A program made the translations under genes and the position numbers. The notes beneath the pieces were generated by a model that was not told where the DNA came from, did no database searches, and saw nothing but the letters and a program-made list of their open reading frames with translations. Below are positions 58,511 to 64,000 of a DNA stretch of 64,000 nt, piece after piece. Source of the stretch: Microbulbifer rhizosphaerae (GTDB taxonomy: Bacteria; Pseudomonadota; Gammaproteobacteria; Pseudomonadales; Cellvibrionaceae); contig NZ_JACHWZ010000003.1 of the NCBI RefSeq assembly GCF_014191725.1, forward strand, positions 62,001 through 126,000, given 5' to 3'. Position 1 is the first letter of the stretch; every line of letters begins with the position of its first letter.

Positions 58511-60736
58511 ATGAGCGAACTGCGCAAGAAGTGGATCACCGCGCCACTACTGAAACTGATCAAGAAGGTTCTGCCGCCAATCTCGGAAACCGAGCGGGAG
58601 GCGATGGAAGCCGGCGAGGTGTGGTGGGACGCGCAGCTGCTCTCCGGCAAACCGGATTGGGACCAGTTGCTGAGCATGGGGCCGCCGCAGCTCAGCGAAG
58701 AGGAGCAGGCCTTTCTCGACGGGCCGGTGGAAGAACTGTGCCGGATGGTAGACGACTGGAAGATCAGCTTCGAAGACCGTGACATTTCCCCGGAGATCTG
58801 GGAGTTCCTCAAGAAGGAGCGTTTTTTCGGCATTATTATTCCCAAGGAATATGGGGGCCTGGGTTTCTCGCCAACGGCCCACGGGGAGATAGTCACCAAA
58901 GTTTCCACCCGCAGCACCTGCGTCGGTGTCACCGTGATGGTGCCCAACTCCCTCGGCCCCGGCGAACTGCTGATGGCCCACGGCACCGACGAGCAGAAGC
59001 AGTACTACCTGCCTCGCCTGGCGGATGGGCGCGAGATCCCCTGCTTCGGCCTCACCAGCCCCGAAGCCGGCTCCGACGCAGCCGCCATGGTGGACAGGGG
59101 GGTGGTCTGCTACGGCGATTACAAGGGCGAGAAAACCCTGGGCATGCGTGTCGACTGGCACAAGCGCTATATCACCCTGGGGCCCGTGGCCACCGTCCTG
59201 GGCCTGGCATTCAAGCTTTACGACCCGGACCATCTCCTCGGCGACAAGGAGGCGCTGGGTATCACCGTCGCCCTGGTACCCACGGACACCGAAGGCGTGA
59301 CCATCGGCCAGCGCCACCTGCCGGCCATGCAGGCGTTCCAGAACGGCCCCAACTGGGGTGTGGACGTGTTCATCCCCATGGAGTGGATTATCGGCGGTCG
59401 GGAGAATGTGGGCCGCGGCTGGTATATGCTGATGAGCGCACTGGCCGCCGGCCGCGGCATCTCTCTGCCGTCTCTGTCTACCGGCGGGGCGAAAATGGCC
59501 GCGCGCACCACCGGTGCCTACGCGCGTATCCGCGAGCAGTTCGGAATCCCCATCGGCAAGTTCGAGGGGGTGCAGCGGCGGCTGGCGGAGATCGCCAGTG
59601 TCGCCTATGTGCTCGACAGCGCCCACAAAACCACCACCCGGGCCCTGGACGCCGGACACAAACCGGCGGTGGTCACTGCGATCATGAAAGCCCACGCCAC
59701 CCACGGCCTGCGCCAGGCGATCAACGACGCCATGGATATCCACGCGGGCAAGGGCATCATGGACGGCCCCCTCAACTACCTGGGCAACGTCTACCGTGCG
59801 GTGCCGGTGGCCATCACCGTGGAGGGGGCGAATATCCTTACCCGCAGCCTGATGATCTTCGGCCAGGGCGCCATCCGCTGCCACCCCTACCTGTTCGAGG
59901 AGATGCTGGCGGCAGAGAATCCCGATACAAAAGAGGGGGTGGAAGCGCTGGACAAGCTGCTGCCCAAACATATGTTGTTCCAGGTCAAGACCTTCATCCG
60001 CGGCGTTTTCCACGGCTGGACCGGCGGCCTTTTCGCCAACAGTCCCAGGGGCGTGGGTTACGCGGCGAAGTACTACCGACAGATGGACCGCTACTCCGCG
60101 GTCCTGACCCTGGTCACGGAAATATCCCTGTTATCCCTGGGCGGCGGGCTCAAGCGCAAGGAACAGATCTCCGGACGTCTGGGCGACGTGCTGAGCCAGC
60201 TGTACCTCCTCAGCTGCACCCTCAAGCGTTTCAAGGACGACGGCAGCCCGAGAGAGGACCGGCCACTGCTGGAGTTCGCCATGCGCGCCGGGCTACACAA
60301 TATCGAGGTGAGCCTGATGGAGGTGTTCCAGAACTTCCCTCGCCGTTTTCTGGGCCAACTGATGCACTTCCTCGCCATGCCGTGGGGGCACAGCATACGC
60401 ACTGCTTCCGATCGCCAGTCCCACGCCTGTGCCGAATTGCTGATGGAGCCCTCGGAAACCCGCGACCGCCTGACCAGGGGGGTGTTCCTCGGCAATCCCG
60501 GCGATGGTGTCGACCTGGTGGAGCAGGCTTTCAATAAAGTCTGCGCCACCGAGAGTCTGCGGGACAAACTGAAGAAGGGCGGGATTCGCGCCTTCAACCG
60601 CGAGGCCATCGACGCCGGGCTGGAGCGCGAGCTGATCAGCGGCGAGGAGGCGGCGGAGCTGCGGGAGGCCGCCGAGGCGGTGAATATGGCCATACAGGTG
60701 GATCACTTTGATCACCTGGGTACCCGGGAATCCTGA
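58511..60736 (+). CDS. fadE: Acyl-CoA dehydrogenase FadE
   Basis: First step of fatty acid beta-oxidation, FAD-dependent. 741 aa, the large FadE type with the C-terminal DUF1974 extension; E. coli FadE is somewhat longer. Visible: FGIIIPKEYGGLGFSPTAH, CFGLTSPEAGSDAAAM (FAD/substrate region), the ITVEGANILTRSLMIFGQGA segment with the likely catalytic Glu, and FIRGVFHGWTGG onward as the extension. Followed after a REP-like element by an acetyl-CoA hydrolase/transferase, which fits a fatty acid/acetate role. Confidence 0.95.
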   Translation: MSELRKKWITAPLLKLIKKVLPPISETEREAMEAGEVWWDAQLLSGKPDWDQLLSMGPPQLSEEEQAFLDGPVEELCRMVDDWKISFEDRDISPEIWEFLKKERFFGIIIPKEYGGLGFSPTAHGEIVTKVSTRSTCVGVTVMVPNSLGPGELLMAHGTDEQKQYYLPRLADGREIPCFGLTSPEAGSDAAAMVDRGVVCYGDYKGEKTLGMRVDWHKRYITLGPVATVLGLAFKLYDPDHLLGDKEALGITVALVPTDTEGVTIGQRHLPAMQAFQNGPNWGVDVFIPMEWIIGGRENVGRGWYMLMSALAAGRGISLPSLSTGGAKMAARTTGAYARIREQFGIPIGKFEGVQRRLAEIASVAYVLDSAHKTTTRALDAGHKPAVVTAIMKAHATHGLRQAINDAMDIHAGKGIMDGPLNYLGNVYRAVPVAITVEGANILTRSLMIFGQGAIRCHPYLFEEMLAAENPDTKEGVEALDKLLPKHMLFQVKTFIRGVFHGWTGGLFANSPRGVGYAAKYYRQMDRYSAVLTLVTEISLLSLGGGLKRKEQISGRLGDVLSQLYLLSCTLKRFKDDGSPREDRPLLEFAMRAGLHNIEVSLMEVFQNFPRRFLGQLMHFLAMPWGHSIRTASDRQSHACAELLMEPSETRDRLTRGVFLGNPGDGVDLVEQAFNKVCATESLRDKLKKGGIRAFNREAIDAGLERELISGEEAAELREAAEAVNMAIQVDHFDHLGTRES

Positions 60737-60748
60737 GCAGTCTCTTTT

Positions 60749-60785
60749 TGTAGGAGCGGCGGGGCGGCCATCCGCCGCTCCTACA
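60749..60785. repeat. Short REP-like palindrome between fadE and the next gene
   Basis: TGTAGGAGCGGCGG and CCGCCGCTCCTACA with GGCGGCCAT in the loop; half-size compared with other copies. It matches one half of the copies at 14641 and 38335. Confidence 0.87.
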
Positions 60786-60808
60786 AGGAAAATCACCGAA
60801 ATAGCGAC

Positions 60809-63013
60809 ATGAACGAGACTTCTGGCGAAAAACCCCGGCGCTTCGACGATCCGGAAGCCTGCGTCGACGCGCTGCTGGAAGAAACCGGCAAGCGCATCGT
60901 ACTGGGCCTGCCCCTGGGCGTCGGCAAGGCAAACCACTTTGCCAACGCTCTCTACGCCCGCGCCGCTGGCGATCCCTCGATCTCCCTGACCATCTTTACC
61001 GCCCTCACCCTGGAGCGCCCGGTGGGCCACGGTGAAATCCAACGGCGTTTTATACAGCCGCTGCTGGACCGCCTCTACAACCACTATCAGGATTTGGGCT
61101 ACACCCCGGCGCGGCACAAGGGGCTGCTGCCGGACAATATCGAGGTGTGCGAATTCTTCCTGCACCCGGGCAGCTACCTGGGCAACCCGTCCGTGCAGCA
61201 GGATTATGTCAGCAGTAACTACACCCACGTGCCGAGGGACCTGCTCGACAGGGGGGTCAACGTCATCGCGCAGATGGTGGCACCGGGTTCCGACAGCGGG
61301 GACTTCAGCCTGAGCTGCAATACGGACCTCACCCTGCCGGTACTGGAAATGGCCCGCGCGCGAAACCACCCGGTGGTATTCATTGGCGAGGTCAATCCGC
61401 AACTGCCGTTTATGGGCGGCGATGCCCGGGTGCGCGCCGGCGATTTCGACTTTCTGCTCGAGGGCGCCGACTTCGATACACCGCTGTTTGCCGCGCCCAC
61501 TCTGCCGGTGGACTTAACCAACTACAGCCTCGCTTTCCATATCGCCAGCCTGGTCGCCGACGGCGGCACCCTGCAGATTGGCATCGGCGCATTGGGGGAT
61601 GCCATCTGCCACGCCCTGCGCCTGCGCCAGAGCCACAACGATCTCTATCGCGAGCTGGTGCGCGATCTCACCAGTGACGATTCACTGCAACTGCGGGAAA
61701 AGCTTCCCCCGCAATTGGAGACCTTCTCTCGCGGTCTCTACGGCGCCAGCGAAATGGTGCCGGAGGGGTTCCTGCATCTGCGCCGTGCGGGCATTCTCAC
61801 CCGCGAGGTCTACCCGGACGCAGCCCTGCAGAAATTACTCGATTCCGAAGAAATATCCTCCACGGTGGATGAGCAGACCCTGCTGGTCCTCAGGGAATCC
61901 GGCCGCATCAGCTGCCCGCTCACGAAAGCCGATACGGATTTCCTGCAGCGCCTGGGCATCGTGGATACCAGCTACAGCTGGCGCGGGCACAAATTCCTCA
62001 ACGATCGGGGGGAAGAGGAGGAGTGCGACCTGCACAGCGTCCACGGCCGGGAAAGGCTGCTGGGCGACCGCAAGGGCAAAAAGCTGAAAGGCGGTGTCTG
62101 GCTGCACGGCGGTTTCTACCTGGGCTCCTCGGCCATGTATCGAGAGCTGCGCGAAATGCCGGAGGGCGAAAAAGCCGGTATCAATATGACCGCCATCGAC
62201 TTTATCAACAGCCTGGAAAAAGACCGCGAACTGAAAACGGCCCAGCGCCCCATGGCCCGCTTCGTCAACAGCGCAATGATGGTGACCCTGAACGGCGCGG
62301 TGATTTCCGATGGCCTGGCCGAATGCCAGGTAGTGAGTGGAGTGGGGGGGCAATACAACTTCGTCGCCCAGGCCCACGAACTGCCCGGCGGCCGCTCGGT
62401 GATCGCCCTGGCCAGCACCCGCACCAGCAAGGGCGAGGTGCGCAGCAATATCGTCTGGGAATATCCCCACTGCACCATCCCCCGCCACCTGCGCGATATC
62501 GTGGTCACCGAATACGGTATCGCCGACCTGCGCGGCAAAACTGACCGGGACGTGATCACAGCGATGCTGTGTATCGCCGATTCCCGCTTCCAGGGCGAAC
62601 TCCTGGAAAAAGCCAAGAGCGCCGGCAAGGTGGAATGGGACTACACCATTCCGCTGGAATTTACCGCCAATACGCCGGAGAAGATCCAGGCGGTGTTCAA
62701 TGATCCCAAACGCCTGGCGCTACTGCCTTATTTCCCGTCGGGTACGGACTTTACCGAAGAGGAGGCGCTGCTGGCGGTGGCCCTCGGGCAACTGAAGATC
62801 CGCAGCAGAAAATGGTGGGAGATGATATCGCTGGTTCTTGCCGGGCGGGCAGGCTGGAAAGACGATTCAGAGGAAAACGTCTGGCTGCACCGCTGCCTGA
62901 AACGCATGGAGTTCGAGCAGACCGACAGCTACGAACACCGGCTGGAGGGCTATACCGTGGCTGGCGCGCTGCGGAGGTTTATTGATTTCCGGCGGCCGCT
63001 GCGTGGAGATTGA
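60809..63013 (+). CDS. Acetyl-CoA hydrolase/transferase family protein
   Basis: 734 aa, two-domain CoA transferase/hydrolase fold. The N-terminal half has RIVLGLPLGVGKANHFANALYARA and GEVNPQLPFMGGDA; the C-terminal half has GVGGQYNFVAQAHELPGGRSVIAL and VVTEYGIADLRGKTDRD, the signature of acetyl-CoA hydrolases/succinyl-CoA:acetate transferases. The length exceeds the usual 430-650 aa through a mid insertion around residues 370-440. It likely moves CoA between acyl groups or releases acetate; specificity unknown. Downstream of fadE, same strand. Confidence 0.85.
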   Translation: MNETSGEKPRRFDDPEACVDALLEETGKRIVLGLPLGVGKANHFANALYARAAGDPSISLTIFTALTLERPVGHGEIQRRFIQPLLDRLYNHYQDLGYTPARHKGLLPDNIEVCEFFLHPGSYLGNPSVQQDYVSSNYTHVPRDLLDRGVNVIAQMVAPGSDSGDFSLSCNTDLTLPVLEMARARNHPVVFIGEVNPQLPFMGGDARVRAGDFDFLLEGADFDTPLFAAPTLPVDLTNYSLAFHIASLVADGGTLQIGIGALGDAICHALRLRQSHNDLYRELVRDLTSDDSLQLREKLPPQLETFSRGLYGASEMVPEGFLHLRRAGILTREVYPDAALQKLLDSEEISSTVDEQTLLVLRESGRISCPLTKADTDFLQRLGIVDTSYSWRGHKFLNDRGEEEECDLHSVHGRERLLGDRKGKKLKGGVWLHGGFYLGSSAMYRELREMPEGEKAGINMTAIDFINSLEKDRELKTAQRPMARFVNSAMMVTLNGAVISDGLAECQVVSGVGGQYNFVAQAHELPGGRSVIALASTRTSKGEVRSNIVWEYPHCTIPRHLRDIVVTEYGIADLRGKTDRDVITAMLCIADSRFQGELLEKAKSAGKVEWDYTIPLEFTANTPEKIQAVFNDPKRLALLPYFPSGTDFTEEEALLAVALGQLKIRSRKWWEMISLVLAGRAGWKDDSEENVWLHRCLKRMEFEQTDSYEHRLEGYTVAGALRRFIDFRRPLRGD

Positions 63014-63051
63014 GGGCTCTCGCCCCTGTCACTTTTTTACCGACGCCCTAT

Positions 63052-63142
63052 TGTAGGAGCGGCCCGGCCGGGAGCGGCCCATGGCCGCGATCGATATCCG
63101 GGTTCCCGGGCAGCCGGATCGCGGCCATGGGCCGCTCCTACA
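63052..63142. repeat. REP-like TGTAGGAGC palindrome, extended copy
   Basis: Begins TGTAGGAGCGGCCC and ends GGGCCGCTCCTACA; inner CATGGCCGCGATCG / GGATCGCGGCCATG. The left end carries an extra GGCCGGGAGCGGCCC partial duplication. It lies between convergent genes. Confidence 0.88.
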
Positions 63143-63216
63143 GGAGACTGGAGCCTCTCTCGCAAAGAACCGTCTCGACCGGTCCAACGCAGAGATACGA
63201 GATTGTGCACAGGCTC

Positions 63217-64000
63217 CTAGTCTTTGCTCTCCGACACAAACTTGGACAGCAGGCGGATATAAGCCACCTGGTAGTCGTTGTGGTTCTCCGTTACCGCCCA
63301 GGAGTTCAGTGGCCAACTGGTATTGAAGTCGAGGTAGGACTTCTGTGCGGGCTGGTCGGCGGGCGGTGAGGGCGGCGCTATACCGCACTGGGCGTTGTTC
63401 TCGGGACTGCCGCAACTTGTGGGGCAGCAGGCATCCCAGTCGTAACCCGGATTGGGGCCACCCACCAGGAAGCCCGGCGCGGGCCCGTAGGAGGATTCAC
63501 TGACGGAATCCCACTGCGGGCTGCCGTCGGAGAACCAGGAGTGGTAGAAGCTGTCGACGGAATTCTCCGCGCCGAACTCTCCCATATTGGAGAGATATGC
63601 CTTGCCCAGCGGGTTGACCCCGTGCAGGTAGTTCAGGTGACGCAGCGCGGCATTGCGCGCTTCCGATTCCCCGGGGCCGCCGGCACCGAACTGGTACTGG
63701 TCGTAGAAGAGGTTGCCCTGGTGCGCGTGGGTGCGGTTGCTGCCCCAGGTGTAAACCTGGATGTGGGCGCGGTAGGCTTCGCGATCGCTGTTTACCGCGG
63801 GCCAGTTGTCTCCCCCCTGGTCCAGGGAGTTGCCGTAGGCGGTGCGGATACTGTCCGCCACCTGGGCGGATACACCGTCCAGGAAAGCAAAGTAGAGCAG
63901 GGCGTGCTGAATTTCCGCTTCCCATGGGGCGGCATGGCTCTGTTCGATCAGATGGGCGTTTTGATAGTTGTCTTCCACATACTGCCGGTAAACGGCTTTA
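63217..64000 (-). CDS. Glycoside hydrolase family 9 cellulase, C-terminal part (truncated by window)
   Basis: The 3' 784 bases of a larger gene; the frame runs open past the window end. Read: about 260 residues of a GH9 (alpha/alpha)6 barrel. HLNYLHGVNPLGKAYLSNMG, the YGPAPGFLVGGPNPGYDW stretch, and DFNTSWPLNSWAVTENHNDYQVAYIRLLSKFV with the proton-donor Glu in the WAVTENH region are diagnostic of endoglucanases or cellodextrinases. Secreted or periplasmic by family. The catalytic Asp pair and signal peptide would lie outside the window. Confidence 0.92.
   Translation of the reverse strand, partial: KAVYRQYVEDNYQNAHLIEQSHAAPWEAEIQHALLYFAFLDGVSAQVADSIRTAYGNSLDQGGDNWPAVNSDREAYRAHIQVYTWGSNRTHAHQGNLFYDQYQFGAGGPGESEARNAALRHLNYLHGVNPLGKAYLSNMGEFGAENSVDSFYHSWFSDGSPQWDSVSESSYGPAPGFLVGGPNPGYDWDACCPTSCGSPENNAQCGIAPPSPPADQPAQKSYLDFNTSWPLNSWAVTENHNDYQVAYIRLLSKFVSESKD

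Noticed and set aside
58547..60013. A 488-codon minus-strand frame opposite fadE
   Set aside because: fadE is well conserved on the plus strand over the whole interval; the antisense frame has no family features.

Overview
The window looks like chromosome of a free-living gammaproteobacterium with fairly high GC. The divergent rne/rluC pair, the yceD-rpmF-plsX-fab-pabC-mltG-tmk-holB cluster, a TonB-dependent receptor, a secreted M4 protease and a GH9 cellulase together suggest a marine polysaccharide degrader of the Cellvibrionales type, perhaps Microbulbifer-like. That placement is inferred from gene content only.

Layout. 1-4 kb: tRNA-Ser(UGA), two copies of a palindromic repeat, RNase E on the minus strand, and a long rne leader facing rluC. 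4-17 kb: rluC, a HAD phosphatase, maf (opposite strand), then a long plus-strand housekeeping run: yceD, rpmF, plsX, fabD, fabG, acpP, fabF, pabC, mltG, tmk, holB, a PilZ protein, tatD and a dimeric dUTPase. Next comes mdh with its own promoter and terminator.

19-33 kb: a contact-dependent inhibition (two-partner secretion) locus. A perfect CRP-type palindrome precedes cdiB. Two palindromic repeat elements fill the cdiB-cdiA gap. The 3612-residue CdiA carries a TPS domain, six indel-free 87-residue super-repeats, a central non-repetitive/YP-like region, a second haemagglutinin repeat field, a Gly/Ser linker and a C-terminal EndoU-type RNase toxin. A MafI-like immunity gene overlaps the cdiA stop. 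Behind it lie 34-bp tandem repeats, a scar made of two joined pieces of cdiA, and a terminator.

33-49 kb: DUF2244 protein, Bcp peroxiredoxin, an AraC-type HTH protein, a yajC separated from secDF, D-cysteine desulfhydrase, a Na+:amino-acid symporter with a soluble insert, an M4 protease, divergent puuA-like/puuB-like polyamine genes around a nested palindrome, a TonB receptor, and a TetR regulator overlapping a 5'-nucleotidase. 48-64 kb: a WYL regulator, a VOC protein, cysB, a small CxxC thioredoxin-fold protein, pabB, the divergent ppsR/ppsA pair, an L,D-transpeptidase, rraA, an EamA transporter, fadE, an acetyl-CoA hydrolase/transferase, and the 3' part of a GH9 cellulase cut by the window edge.

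Links across the window: rraA encodes an inhibitor of the RNase E encoded at the other end; pabB and pabC complete p-aminobenzoate synthesis; ppsR controls the PpsA beside it; cysB and the D-cysteine desulfhydrase touch sulfur metabolism. At least two families of dispersed palindromes (a TGTAGGAGC-bounded REP-like family and a GCCGATTTGGAC-containing family) sit in the gaps between genes. No RAYT transposase, insertion sequence, integrase or CRISPR array was found.
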